From: Macrotrachela quadricornifera
Lineage: Eukaryota; Rotifera; Eurotatoria; Philodinida; Philodinidae
NCBI GenBank assembly: GCA_022393335.1
Contig: JAJEKB010000414.1
Coordinates: 140,282 to 204,281 of the forward strand
Direction of reading: 5' to 3'
Length of the DNA stretch: 64,000 nt
In this document: piece after piece, positions 1-20,962 of the stretch
Layout: every line of letters starts with the position of its first letter
Position numbering within the stretch: the first letter of the stretch is position 1
Notes under the pieces: model-generated
Database searches by the model: none
The model's input: only the letters and a program-made list of their open reading frames with translations
Told to the model about the DNA's origin: nothing
Translations under genes and position numbers: made by a program

Positions 1-796
1 CAGCTAGTGGTGATAGTACAGCTAAATTATGGGATATTGAAAGTAGTATAGCAATTCAAACATTCCAAGGTCATCAAGCTGATGTAATGGGTATTGATAT
101 ATCACCATCAGAAGCTGGAAATATTTTTGTATCTGGAGTAAAATAAATTTCAATAATTGATTTCGAAATTTTCTATTTTATTTTATTTTTTTTTGTATTC
201 TAGAGTTCTGATCATATAGCTATGGTATGGGATATTCGAACAGGTGGTTATGTTCAAACATTTGAAGGTCATGAATCTGATGTAAATGCTGTTCGATTTT
301 ATCCAAGTGGAGATGCATTTGTGTCAGCATCTGATGATGCAACTGTAAATCAGAAATTTTTTGATTTAATCTTTTGACGTTTTATGTTTTTTTTGGTCTA
401 TTTTTAGTGTCGTCTTTTTGATCTACGTGCTGATCGACAAGTTGCTATTTTTAAAAAAGAATCAATTATATTTGCTTGTAATGCAATAGATTTCTCATTG
501 AGTGGTATGAAAAATATTTTGTTTTATGTTTTAATAAATGAAAATAATTTTTAGGTCGACTTCTTTTTGGTGGTTATAGTGATTATTGTATTAATGTTTG
601 GGATACATTAAAAGGATCACGTGTAGCAACTTTATATGGTCATGAAAATCGTGTTAGTACATTGAAAGTTTCACCTGATGGTACTGCATTAGGTACTGGT
701 TCTTGGGATTGCACAATTCGAGTAAGATATTATTTATTAAATTGAATTTTATAAGAAAAGTATTTAATTTCATTTGTTTTTTAGGTATGGGCTTAA
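1..796 (+). CDS. GNB5: G-protein beta subunit, Gbeta5-like (5' end outside window)
   Basis: Seven-bladed WD40 propeller subunit of a heterotrimeric G protein. The Gbeta5 class pairs with R7 RGS proteins through their GGL domain (family knowledge). Exons by frame and GT-AG sites: up to 137, 204-344, 408-504, 555-721 and 785-796, ending VWA-stop. Visible WD repeats include [56 protein letters not shown] and a final [11 protein letters not shown]. The blocks around [21 protein letters not shown] and LKGSRV fit Gbeta5 better than Gbeta1-4. The last coding exon is only 12 nt. An AATAAA polyadenylation signal lies at 1040-1045. The N-terminal coiled coil and first blades are upstream of the window. 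Confidence 0.92.
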
Positions 797-3235
797 TTGT
801 GAATGAATGTTATATATATATATTTCTTTTTTTCCTCATTCCATATGAAATCAATAATAATGAAGAGTATTATATGAATTTTTTCTTTTCTTTCGTATTT
901 CTGTATGTGTTTGCTTTGCTCAGACCAAAAATGAAAATTTCTAGTCAACGTTGTTTTGTAATCAATATTTTTATTTTATATTTATCTATATATGTATATG
1001 TATGTATTTGTGTATTGTTTAAATTGCAATATTTCTTTAAATAAATATGAACATAAACATATTCTATTGAGATTAACTTGTTCTTTTCATAAGAACGATT
1101 GATATGCACTCATATGAATATCGATTGTTTTTTAATTCTATTATCGGAAACTAAAGATAGATAACATAACAATAATAATAATAAGCGACGATCGAAAACG
1201 ATTTGCCGAGAAACAGAATGTAGTTCTTCTGTTTCTTGTTATTTTTCTTCTTTTTTTTTCTTTAACATTTTGACTACAATATAGACGCTCGATTATGTCT
1301 GCTCAGACGAAATGAAGAAAAATTCTACAGTGAGGTTTGATGTTCTTATTATTCTCAGTATGTATATTAAGTAAAGTAAAAAAAAAAAAAAGAAGAAGAA
1401 GAAGAAGATCTCAACGATCGAACAAATATAAGTGCATTGATTCGGTTATATTAAACAATTTTTCTTGTTGATCGAGTAAGTTTAAGAGACAAAAAAAAAA
1501 TTTCCTTTTTTTCTTTTAATGAAAAAGAAAGCATTTTATTAGATATATAATTATTTCTAAAAAAAAAGGTAAGATAAAAAAACTTGATTATCCATGAATT
1601 AGAAGGATCGAAGCTTCAAAAGAAAAAAAAAATTAGATAGATTGTATTACTTTTCTTTGTAATTACAAAAACAAATGACAAGTTGTCAAAATTGAAAAAG
1701 ACATTAATCTACATTTCTTACATATATAATTTAACCAAAAGAAAAAAAAAAGGAAACTGGTATATTTCAATATTATATTTGTTCTTAGGCAATACTATGC
1801 AATTCTTGATCTCACACAACATATATATATATATATATATATATTTGTTTTCTCTCTAGTAAAACATAATATTCTTATCTTAATGTTTATGCAGATTTTT
1901 GATTATTTTGTTTAACCCATGGGAAAATATGTATTTACTTATTCCTCTTTACTAGATTGTAGTCATTCTCGCATGAGAGTAATAAATCGACGACACATGC
2001 CAATCTCTTGACAACTTCTCTGATCAACTTTATATCTACATATATAAAATGAGGTAAATCCTATATACATAGAACTAATACAAAATATAAAAATAACAGA
2101 CGATTTTTTTTTAATATAATATGTAAGTATATCATTAAGTACATATAGATTGTTCTGCATTTTTTTTTTTTGTATTCTTTGTCTGTATACTAAAAAACAT
2201 CTCGAGATCATTGAATATACATATAGTTCTTCTCGATAGAATACAGAAGAATCTAAATAGATTACTGTAGTTCAATCAACTAGAATCGAGAGTGAATCAA
2301 ATTTGTCATACTCGCATAGATACTTAATCTAGTAAATAAAAAAAAATAAGTTAGTATCAACGCTTCATGACATTTACATTTATTTAGGCCTTACAGATTA
2401 TTTCATATTGTTAAACAGAAAAAAAGAAAGTTTTTTTTTTTCGGTTATTTTTGTTCCTTTTTTCTGTATTATTAAGTTTGTATTTTATGATGAATCTTGA
2501 AATAATGTATTCTAAAAAAAAAAAAAAGAAATTGTGAACATGCAAGACCGAGTGGTCTTCAAGTATTAATTATATGGTAGATGTCTTGTATAATGTACTG
2601 AAAATGATTTTGTTTATTCTCAATGTTTTTTTTTTCTTTCTCACATTTTCATTAGTATTTTAATGATAAGAGGATGTTGCAGATTTTTACAAATATAAAA
2701 GAAAAGAAACACTTTAGAATATATAAAATAAGTAAATAATTCTCTTTTATCTATTCGTATGTATAATTAATAAATAATAAAAAAAACAAATTGTTCTATA
2801 TATCTAAGACAATTTCTAATCGATAATTTATCTATTTATTGAGTTTCAAGATAGATTAGATCGGCCTTTCTCTACATGATTGTCAATGAAGAGAGACCAT
2901 ACGGCATAAAGTGATTTTTTTTTCTTCTCTTTTTCTATTCTTGCTTTTTTGCCTTCAGTTAATGCTTCTTTTATATATTGTATTCATTTGTCTAAAAACA
3001 CAATTAATAAAGAGAATAAAGATCTACAACACCCACACATAGAACAGGAGACAACATGAAATAATTCATTTTTTATTATTAAATTGTTGTTGATAATCGT
3101 AGATTCTTATTAGGTTTTATTCTTATGATTAAGATAAGACATATGTTATTATCTTTTCTAGATTATTAATTTCATAATGAGATTTATTCTAATTACAATA
3201 AATAAATAAATCAATAAAGAATTTTTTTTTAACGA
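797..3235. other. 3' UTR of the Gbeta5 gene and AT-rich intergenic DNA
   Basis: No convincing coding region. The first 250 nt are probably Gbeta5 3' UTR, ending near the AATAAA at 1040. The rest has poly-A/poly-T tracts, a GAA/AAG-rich stretch near 1390-1410 and an (AT)12 microsatellite at 1821-1844. The right end probably contains the promoter and 5' UTR of the GPCR gene. Confidence 0.6.
1821..1844. repeat. (AT)n microsatellite
   Basis: Twelve uninterrupted AT dinucleotides in the intergenic region. Confidence 0.95.
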
Positions 3236-5147
3236 ATGGGTGACGATTTATCTGGTTGTTTTACATCATGTCAAGATACTAATAATAGTGGTACAACTGT
3301 CGGAAATGATTCGTATAATCTTGAATGTATAAATCAATGTTTACAACGTCATACAACATTATATGAACATACAGCAGAGAAGTATATCAAAGAAAAACAA
3401 AAGAGAAAATATTTGATCATAAATCATATTAGATAGTCTTATGAGAATTGTTTGTTTGTCTTTATTTTTCTTTTTTTGATATTTTTTCATCGACTGAGAT
3501 TTGATTCTTTTCTTTCTTTTTATAAATATATTTGTATACTAATAAAAGATAGACAATAGAGCGCATTTAGATAGATTAGACACAAAACATCTGACACATT
3601 TCAATGAATTGACAGGCAACAAAAAAATGTCTTTTACCATGCGTCAAATGTTTTATCTATTAAGATAATATTTAGAAAATAAAAACTATAAAAATTTTTT
3701 TCTTTTCATTATTATTATTGCATATGAATTTATAATCTATTCATTATTATTATGTTTATTAGGTATACACAAATCGTTCGAATAATTGCTGTTGTTCTTA
3801 TAACATTTGGTTTGATTGGAAAAGTTTTTAATTGTATTATTTTTCTTCGAAAACCGGTTTGTATTTATTAAATTAAAAAAAAATAAAAAATATTATCTTT
3901 TTTTTTTATTTTTATTATTGAAAAAAAATATTTAGCTTCGTGGTACATCAACTGGTTTACTTTTATTTTTAAAAACAATTTTTGATTTTGTTCCACTTTT
4001 ATGGACATTTATATTTGATACAAAATTTTTTGTTAAAGATGAACAACTTGATGCATCTCGATTATTATGTGCATTATCACGTAGTAGTGATATATTTATA
4101 TCATGGTCAATTGGTTTTGTTATACTTGCATGTACAATACGTCTTGCAACAATAATACATTCTAAATTTTTACCACAACCAACAAGTCTTCATGTATTTA
4201 TACTTATTATATTAATGATGATATGTGGTCTTGGATACAATTGGCATGTTTTTTATTATCCAAGTCTTGTTGAAAGAATAATAATGGAAGATAAAAATCG
4301 TACATTTACGTATTGTAATATATTATTTGGACGTCAAATGGGTTATTTTACATTTAATGGTTTTCAAGCTAGACAAGAATTTGTATATAATGCTCCAATA
4401 GTTAATTTTATTGTTTCATCATTAATACCATTTGCAATAGTTGCATCAACAAATATTGTTATTATTGTGCGTGTATTAAAAAGTCCATCATTAAAACGTT
4501 TAGCAAAAATAAATTCTTATCGTAATGGAAATTCAATTATGTTAACAAAACCTTCTCATAGTTCAGATCCATTACAAACATCATTAAAACAGATAACAAA
4601 AAAAGATGTTAGTTATGAAACAACAATAACATTAACAACAAGTTGTGTATTTTTAACAACAAATAGTATAGCAAGTATATATGTTTATGTTAAATCAAGT
4701 CAACGTTCAAATCGTTCAAATGCAACTGAAGATATAAAAACATCAAGTGTTTATCTTATATTACGTATGTTAACATTAATTGATACAGTTTTAGAATTTT
4801 ATATTTATTTTTTAACGGGAAAAAAATTTCGTCAAGAAGTTTATTATGTTATTCGTGAAATTCTTCAACATACACCATTAAGAAATTATTTTAAATTTTC
4901 ACGTTTAACAAATAATAATATAAATAATCGACAAGAACAAAAAAATTTAACTGAAAAACAACAACGACAACAACAAATAAAGTTAAATAAAAAAAATCAA
5001 TTACATTATTTAAGTTTAACACAATCAACAACAACAACTATGTCAAGAGGTAGTAGCTATATGGATTCACCACAAAAACAAAGATCGTCCAATTTTCAGT
5101 GGTGTGATACAGAAGAAACACTTGATAGAATTGAAAGTACTGTATGA
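3236..5147 (+). CDS. Divergent rhodopsin-like G-protein coupled receptor
   Basis: Three exons (3236-3381, 3763-3856, 3936-5147) join in frame to 483 aa. The N-terminus is about 50 residues with several cysteines (CFTSC, CINQC). TM1 follows around IIAVVLITFGLIG, then a series of hydrophobic helices. The TM3-start cysteine (LLCALSRS) can pair with a cysteine in the second extracellular loop (FTYCNILFG). TM5 is VNFIVSSLIPFAIVAS. TM7 leads into LEFYIYFLTGKKFRQE, like the end of TM7 and helix 8 of FMRFamide or other peptide receptors. The usual DRY after TM3 is not seen; the equivalent reads TIRLATIIH. The cytoplasmic tail is long and rich in Q, N and T. It is presumably a plasma-membrane receptor for an unknown ligand, probably a peptide. 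The receptor class is well supported; the ligand is not. Confidence 0.85.
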
Positions 5148-5494
5148 TAGATATGTTTGGAAATCTCTCTGATTCATCCTTATCATCATTTCTCAACTCG
5201 TTTCTTGCTTTAGTAATCTATCATTAATTGATTCTCAATTGGTTCATAATTAAAATCTCTATATTTGATACTATAGATATTTTTGCAGTAATTACAATAT
5301 TATATTTTATATTAGTCTCATATTTTCAATAGTTTTCTCTTGATATTACGATTGAATTTTAATGCTAATTGTACATTGCTTAATTTATTATTAGTATGTT
5401 CATTATGAAGCATCAGAAGTTTCTTATTAGTATTACTATGAATATCCGTATGTCTTTGTATTTGAACATTACTTTTCTTTAGCCAAATGACGTT

Positions 5495-5775
5495 GATATT
5501 CATGCTTCGTGGATAGTATTTCTAAAAATTGGAATATACGAAGATCAACTAGATGTTCAGATTTCCAACAAAGGAAATTATGGGAATTTTCCTCTTCTTC
5601 AAAAGTATACCTAGTCAAAGAAAAGTATTTTCGAGAGTTTTAAAGTATATAGAAATTGTGAAAATCTCAAAAGTTTTCGTAATTTCCTTTTTTGGAAACT
5701 TGAACATCATTGTTATTAAGGTGACTCAGATTGTTTCATTTAATGTTGATGAAATACGTGCAAGCTGAATAGTCC
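5495..5775. repeat. Imperfect inverted repeat (foldback/MITE-like)
   Basis: Left-arm segments recur as reverse complement on the right in the same order: ATTCA..GCTTCG..GTATTTC near 5500-5522, GATGTTCAGATTTCCA near 5552-5567 and AAAGGAAATTATG near 5570-5582. Their partners are near 5678-5775. Arms are diverged and the ends are not sharp. It carries no coding capacity. Confidence 0.6.
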
Positions 5776-6559
5776 CAAATAGTCAATGATTGTTTTTTCT
5801 GTGTTGATCATCGTTAAGTTCTCTCTTATAAGAAGAGAATACTTGAGAAAACTCTAGATATTATTCGATGTAACTATATGAACCAATGAAAAGAAAAATC
5901 AAAAATCGTATAATACGGAGAAAAAAGTGAAAGAATAGAATATTTTACTAAATATAAGTATGTGAGTAACCAAATTGTTTTGACTGAACTCAAGTTAATT
6001 ATAGCTGAGCTTTTTACATTAGCATACAATTGATTGACAATTGATAAAGAATTGGAGGAGGCGGGTTGAGAATCAATTAAGGACAGTGCTATTTATGCAA
6101 GAATATCAATTAGGGATGAACTGAGTGTAAATTATATTTTTGTCATCAATATTTTTTGTATATTTGAATATATTATTTATTGTAAATGATCACATTGAAA
6201 TGATTGAACAAAAAATATAACATTCTGTTACTATAACTTATAAAAGTTGAAGTTGTTATTGTTTACTATGGTAATTGTATTAAGACCAAACATAGTAGTA
6301 TAAAAAGATATTGATTTGTATGCAAAGAATAAGCTCAATTTTTTATCTTTTGCAATGTGTTCAAGATGGTTAAAAACTGTGATCCAAAGTGAGTCATTCT
6401 TCGGTAGTTAGAAGGCAATATTAAAATACTTTTGTGGAAAATTTATTTAATACATGTGAAAGAATGACAAAATCGATTAAGTTTATTTGAAAATATTTTA
6501 ATTCAATAAATAATCATTTCTCAAGCATCTTTTATTTTGGATCAATATAGCGATAGGCT

Positions 6560-7160
6560 TATTCTTCTTTTTGAAACGTATCAGAAGATTTTCATTATTT
6601 GATGAATTTTGTCTAAGTCAATAGTCAACATCCTATATTCAATATGAATTTAACTGTTTGCAGTTACAATTGGCTACATCTCAATATTTAAAATCATACG
6701 TTTGATTTTTATTACTTCTTGGTTCAGATTTTGAGTAATTGAGCTTAGTAAAATAATCTCTTGGTGAAACACTATCTCTTCATCAATGAATTTAACTATT
6801 CTTGATTGAATTTGATCAAATTTCTCTTTATTTTGAAACGTTTTTAATAACACCTCAATTCATTTTCTGACATTTTTTGAAAAAATCATCTATTTTCTTA
6901 TGACATTCTACATACTATTGTTCAAGTTTTTGTCGGCAATCATCGATTTTGTTCTCAATATTAATTGTTTTTAGTACATCGCATATAGCCTTGACTTGAT
7001 CAACTAATGGATTTAATTGGGAAACAACTTAATCATTATGTTCTTTTAGATGTTTTAAATAAGTACCTTGCTGAAAACAATAACACAATGCACAGGATGT
7101 TCTTTTATATATTATATTAGTACATGATCCGGCATTTTTAATAATATAATTTTTATTATG
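6560..7160 (-). pseudogene. Decayed B-box zinc-finger/coiled-coil gene, copy 1
   Basis: Minus-strand translation gives a cysteine-rich segment, CTNIIYKRTSCALCYC, then HLKEHND. A coiled-coil-like stretch follows (VVSQLNPLVDQVKAICDVL, then KLEQ-stop-YVECHKKIDDFF). The frame breaks at several stops, after HND, after KLEQ and repeatedly further on. The arrangement of Cys/His fold plus coiled coil is that of a B-box or TRIM-like protein without RING. A second copy with the same layout lies near 10.3-11.2 kb on the same strand. I associate such families with bdelloid rotifers, but this is from memory. It is not functional as read. Confidence 0.6.
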
Positions 7161-10100
7161 AGTTAGTAGTAGAAGTTGAAAATGTAATTACTAGTTGTGT
7201 CTTTTTATGACATTATAACCAATGCTATATTTGTTTAAGAAAAGAGCGACGTCTTTATCAGTCAAGTAGCCGCTTTGCATTATGTCTTGTCTACAATTAA
7301 AGTCAACAGATAACGTTATAAGATAGATGAAAGTATAGTCGAACGTTTATTGAGTACTTTAGAGCTAAAAAACAATAGTGATTGAATCAAGCGATTTTAT
7401 TATTCTATTCTTTCAATTACAGAATTAGCTGCTAACAAATATGTTGACAAAGTGAAAAATAAAATGTATCGACAATATACGAAAAGTACATAGGGTACTA
7501 CAAAAGTTTTTTATCACTTGCTTCTTGTAAAAGACTTAGTTTGAGTTCAAGGATTACTTTCTAATGCTTAAACATATTTAGAATTATGAGCAAAATTTTA
7601 GACTTATAAGTCTTATCCTTTGCTCTAGTCTATCATTTCTTTTAGGTTAGTGCCATGCCATTTTCTATAAGTTACGTAGCGGACGATTTATAACAAATGG
7701 AAGAACTTTGCATTTCATATTGTGCTTCTTATAAACATTTCATTGAAAAGAAATAAAATATACCAGAAGATGCCGTGTGAAAAGCTCTACAATCTACAAT
7801 GTAAAGCTTATCTTAATTGTATGCTGTTTATTTCAAAATAAACAGTATTCAAAGCAATCAAGTTTCGACACTACTGCGAAAAGTACTGCAGAGAATGTTG
7901 CTTATTTTTGAAAATAAAAAGTGCACTTAAATAATCTTTTCTTTTTAATTTGTAGAGTTCTTCATGCTGCTTCGATGGTATCTTTTGTTTTTTGTTTAAT
8001 AGAAAATATCAAGTATAACAATGATGACAGATGAAAAACGAGTCGATTTCTTATCAAAAAAAGTCAATGATTTCACAACATTAAAATTTAATTGTTCAGA
8101 ACTTTGTCAATTTTTGGACATTTGAAATGCAACTGTGAAATTAGTTTTCCTGTGTACATTGCAGAGCTTTTCGGGTTGCATCTACTAGCATATTTTGTTT
8201 TTTAAATGGAATGTATTTAAGGATCGAAATATGAAATGGAAAGTTCTCTCATCAAAAGTATTGATCATCCGTTAGCAAGTTGCGTGCACCTCAAATAAAA
8301 GAAATGACAGCTTGCGAAGAAGTACAAGGTTTAGAAGTCTGAAATTGTGTACATCATCATAAATACGTCTAAGCATTATAATGGAATACATGAACTCAAA
8401 CTGAGCTTTTTGAAAAAGCGGGCAAGAAAACTTGTACAGTCCCATGTAATAACTGTACGAAAATAGGAAAATCTCTCTATTGTGTTAGATAAAGCAACAA
8501 TTATACACTAATTATTTCTTTAGTAAAAGAACAAGACTAAATATCTGAAACCGTGGAAGTTCAAAAGTTGCCAAAAATATGAAATGACTAATATACTGAC
8601 ATTGAACATAAAAGTATATCAAGACTGTTTGCTGCATAGAACATTGGTTGCAACTTTCCGTTGTTCTCGATATGCTGAAAACGATAAGTTTCATGATCTA
8701 TATCGAATCATTCTTTGTCATTCGAGAGCAACGTTGTAATGATGTTTTGACCATCTGTAATATTCACTGGAAAGGCTGGAGATCAATGAATTTTATGTGT
8801 ACTGTTTTATTCAATGAATTTATTATTTGCAAATGAATGTTTCATTATTATACTTTATGTCGTCGCCTCATTCATCAGTCTCACGCACATTAAGAGATTT
8901 CCATTATTTGACGCACACTATAGAAGACATCAAACTGTATTTGATGATCAAGGAAAAAAGTTCATATATTAAGAAAAAAATAGATATGCCAGCACACACT
9001 CAAAAATATTATTGTTTTTTTTAAACGAATACATACTTTATTAGTCAACACTACTTCGTATTTAACAAACAAAACAGCATTTTCGACGAGTATAAATGAA
9101 GAGATCTAATTTGTAATTCATCTTTTTGTTTTCATTGTTTGCCTATTTCTTTAGTAATACATCGTTCTAATTCTAAACACTTCTGGTTGAAAATAACGTC
9201 AATTTCTAATGATATTCATCTTGCTATTGTTTGACCCACTGTTTTAGGATTAATCAACAATGATGTTGACAACACGAACACATTTAAGTCAATCAGTATG
9301 TGTATTAGAATTTGATCAATCTAGGAATTTTAACTGAGAATTGAGTAACTCGCCATGTTTATATAAATGAAGTTAACATACGTACTATAGTTTATTGTAA
9401 CGAATAAAACAAAATAAAAACAAGAAAATGTAAGCATTTATATTTTGTGAAAGGATAAATCTATTATGACTTTGTTTTTAGGAAAATAAAAATAATACTT
9501 AAATAAATGATTGCACAAATGTGTTAAATTGTTTCTATTGATAAATATTGATTCATATCTATACGATTTACAATGATATAAATCAAAATTAATTGAATCA
9601 CCTTAAAGTTCTAAATAAACTTTTTATTATGCTCACGTGAGTTATCAGATATTCATTTGCATATGAAAACAGCGATTATAATAGTTAAATTAATTGAGAA
9701 AGTGATAAAATTTATCATATTCTCTTGCACTTATATTTCTTTGTCATGCTTTATTCTGACAAACATTTGTATGTAATACAGTCCATGTCAGAGAGAATTT
9801 CTAGTTCCGATTATTTTTTATCGTATCATAAGAACTTCACTAATTGATCAAAAATCAAACCTTAGCATTTGAATTATTCCATTGTTTGTATCAAAATGAA
9901 TCAGTCATAATAAATTAAACCGTAATCAGTGCATCTTTGTTTTGTAAACCTCAAAATAAATAGCAGTTAATATATGATAGTTTATTCTCTTGTAAATGCT
10001 TTAATGAATAAAAAGAGCAATGTTTGTTAAATGTTAATAGTATTTTTTAATCTTGATTATAATGAAATAATTGTCTTTTGTCCGTGATTGTCCTATAAGT

Positions 10101-10259
10101 TAACGTGAGATGGCGAGAAAAAAAAAGTCGAACCATTAAATTTTACGATAATTAACACCATTATCAGTTGTTATCCCTAATATGTTAGATCTAAACATAG
10201 TTGTACACCAAATGATCTTCTTATATGGTTGCTTTATTTTCATTTTTCCATCCTTTGTA

Positions 10260-11182
10260 ATATGTAAAAGATGATGAGGGTCAGCCTCGGTTATCAGTCA
10301 TCCATCATCAACTAATGAACAACATCTAAGAGCATTATTTTTCCTAGATTTTCAATGTCTAATTGATTTAACAAATTCTATTGTAAGCAATAAATTATAT
10401 TCTATGATAGATGAGACAAGTTCATATGTTGAAAGAGATGAAGATATGTCAGAATAAATACATGAATATAATACCTATATCTGATTCGTTTGTACTTCTT
10501 TAATCACAGTAAATTAATCCAACGCTGGTGACAACCAGACGATTAGAATTTTCTCATTTTCCCATGTAATTTGCCTGACTGTATCGAAATTCTTATTTAT
10601 CAAACATAAATTCGACATCTGATGAATTAGTAAATAGCGTTGATTATATACTAATGATGCACAACTGTTGAAAGAATCTAATTTTTCGATGTTAATGAAA
10701 CTTCAATCTAAGACTAGTAATTGACTTTTTATGTTAAAAGAGATATTTTCTATTTTATCCATATCCTGTTCTATATAGTAAATTGTTGATATTGATGAAT
10801 TGATACTTTACCGATTTACATCTTGTTGATCGACGGGTTTCGATATTTTTTATTGTGTACAAACAGTTTCTTTTTCTTGTTCACCAAGTTTTTCAGGAGC
10901 ACGTTGCTTTAATTCAGCCCATTTTTATCCGAAAATATTGATCTTATAACAATCATCACGCCATTGCTCAAGTTTTAGACGAGAATCACCTATCGTATGA
11001 TTAATGTGACGAGCATTCGGTCAATCAATGATGTGACTCAATTAACCGCTCAAAAGATTTAATTCAACATTGAATAAATCTTGATAGTCATTCAAATGAA
11101 GTGAACATATATTTTCTACACAACAATAGCATAATGTAACAGATGTACGCGTGCAATTGGTGAAAGTACATATTTCTGACAT
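10260..11182 (-). pseudogene. Decayed B-box/NHL-like gene, copy 2
   Basis: On the minus strand, starting at a possible ATG near 11182, the reading MSEICTFTNCTRTSVTLCYC is a B-box-like Cys/His segment matching copy 1 (CTNIIYKRTSCALCYC). A coiled-coil-like stretch, SRLKLEQWRDDCYKI, follows; copy 1 has KLEQ-stop-YVECHKKI at the same place. Further on, LLIHQMSNLCLINKNFDTV resembles a beta-propeller or NHL repeat. In-frame stops and shifts interrupt it throughout. It is a relic of a multicopy family. The propeller assignment is tentative. Confidence 0.6.
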
Positions 11183-11291
11183 GGTACAAAAATGAAACTT
11201 TTGCTCTTAAAATATAGTCAAATGTGATGATATTAAAAGAAAGCAGAACTTGTCGCCAAAATTCAGTTATGTTTCTAAGTAATACAGAAAA

Positions 11292-11510
11292 GTTGGATCT
11301 TGTGGGTTGTAACCCATCATTTTTCAGAAATATTATTTATGGGTTTTTTTCTACATTTTGTTGCATCAAAATAAACCTACTTTCACCTTCATTCTCACCC
11401 ACTCACCTTGCACTCACCTTCTCCTTCACACCTTTACTGTCATCAATAGGAAAAAAATTTTAAAAATAGTATTTTTGAAAAATGATGGGTTATAACCCAC
11501 AAGATCCAAC
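11292..11510. mobile_element. 219-bp MITE with about 40-bp terminal inverted repeats
   Basis: The left end begins GTTGGATCTTGTGGGTTGTA. The right end is its near-exact reverse complement (TATAACCCACAAGATCCAAC, ending at 11510), and similarity runs about 40 bp inward. Each arm holds a small GGGTT-N-TAACCC palindrome. The centre is a C/T-rich run with repeated CTCACC and TTCACC. AAAA flanks both ends, which may be part of a target duplication. It has no coding capacity, so it is a non-autonomous DNA element. Confidence 0.85.
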
Positions 11511-12108
11511 AAAAGTTTGCAGGACAACAAATTTTTACTTGGTCCTTCATCTTACATACTAGGATATGAAATAATAATCATACATACAAGTGCAATTTAA
11601 TAATGAAGTCTAAGTATTTTTCAAGAAACCTAAAGTCCAATTGAAAAAGAGTTATAGTAAGATCTCTAAGTTAGACCAGTACTTCTTCATCTAATTTGCT
11701 CTATATTATCATAAGTCTAACTTGAAAGCCAATTTTCATTCAATGATTTCTAAAGTAATAACTATTTGTAACAAGAATTACAGGCGTGACTAATATATAA
11801 ACATTGTGCCCTAGCTGACTTTACAGTCTCCCATTCGTGACAGTTATTTTCATCTATGTAACTTTCCTAACAAAAACTTTTCTTTTTATTACTGGAAGTC
11901 CTAGAATTATAAAATCGAACAATAATAGTATGAAGAATAAACAAGAAATATTCGATGTATCATTTGATTTTGATCAGTTAAGTATAAATTCTATAGATGT
12001 TCTGACAGCAAACAGATAATATATCCATCGGATCTTCAATTAAAAGATATATGATTTGCAAGCAATTTTCATTTGACAATTAATGTGCGGAATATTTTAC
12101 GAATTCTG

Positions 12109-12130
12109 ATATATATATATATATATATAT
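12109..12130. repeat. (AT)n microsatellite
   Basis: About eleven AT dinucleotides in non-coding DNA. Confidence 0.9.
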
Positions 12131-13051
12131 AAAGTCATTGTAATATGATATTCATATTAGGCATGTTGTTCTTATTTCAGATTTATCATTCTAGATTTGA
12201 AATATATCTCCCTTTCAGCATTATAACAATCAACTTTATAAAAGAACTTCAGTTCATATAAACACAACGATTGCATAATACGAATCGATGTGAAAAATGT
12301 AATCGTATATTTTTTACTGATACTTTTATCCAAGAACAACATACATATATGATGTAATTACAAAACTGTCTTAAAATAAATAGAAGAAAAAGTATTCTCG
12401 TGATCAACATTAATCTAGAATATTCTTTCCCTTTTCTTCCTTTTTTTTTGTATTTTGTCGTTAGCACTCCATATACATACAAATAAGCAAGGGTCATAGG
12501 GCAGTCAAGTGCATTTAGTCGTTAATCATTTTCTTTTCAATATTCTATTAGCAATTTTAATAAGTGTAAATTATTTTAAACTAAAATTTCATTTTTCATC
12601 AAATGAAAGAAGTTTTCAAACAAATTAAAAAGTTCTTTTAATAAGAAAAGAAAAACATTTTCTTTATTAAAATCAATTTTTAATATGTAATCGAGCGCTC
12701 TCTATTTCTATTGTCATGTCATTTAATTATTGGATATACTCAAGTATTTATCCTAATGTCGCTACTTTCTCTAGTAAAAATATGTATTATGTAGCGCTAT
12801 TTAGATGATATATTATGCTAGTAGTATTTCTGTCACGATAGAAGGAGTTCAATTAATGTCAGTTAACTCATCATCATTAATAAACAGACGGCAGTATAGA
12901 GGAAAGAACGGAAAAAAAAGCAAGATGGGAGGACAAATTTCGTGTGTGGGTGGTGTTACACTTTTGTTTTTGTTGATTGTTTTCATTTATCGTTAATTCT
13001 TCTAGATGATAGTCAACTAATAGAAATAAAAAACGAAAATAATTGATTATC

Positions 13052-20962
<7,911 letters not shown>

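Larger units (their letters stand above)
5148..13051. other. Gene-poor region with decayed genes and foldback elements
   Basis: About 7.9 kb without an intact gene. It holds the GPCR 3' UTR, an imperfect inverted repeat (5495-5775), two decayed minus-strand B-box genes (about 6560-7160 and 10260-11182), a 219-bp MITE (11292-11510) and an AT microsatellite (12109-12130). The short open frames at 5553-5768, 8512-9024, 11837-12019, 12249-12497 and 12805-12996 lack recognisable domains and host-like codon bias, so I treat them as chance. The right end should carry the Mi-2 promoter and 5' UTR. Confidence 0.6.

Noticed and set aside
703..1044. 113-aa plus-strand open frame
   Set aside because: Its start overlaps the last Gbeta5 exons in another frame and the rest is 3' UTR. 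Composition is typical of AT-rich chance frames.
1963..2211. 82-aa minus-strand open frame
   Set aside because: No domain, runs through poly-A/T tracts, codon use unlike the real genes nearby.
5553..5768. 71-aa open frame
   Set aside because: It lies inside the inverted repeat at 5495-5775 and has no recognisable product.
8512..9024. Three short overlapping frames on both strands
   Set aside because: No similarity or shared codon bias; consistent with chance in AT-rich DNA.
12805..12996. 63-aa frame just upstream of Mi-2
   Set aside because: Ends before the Mi-2 start and has no domain. A regulatory upstream ORF cannot be excluded, but nothing supports it.
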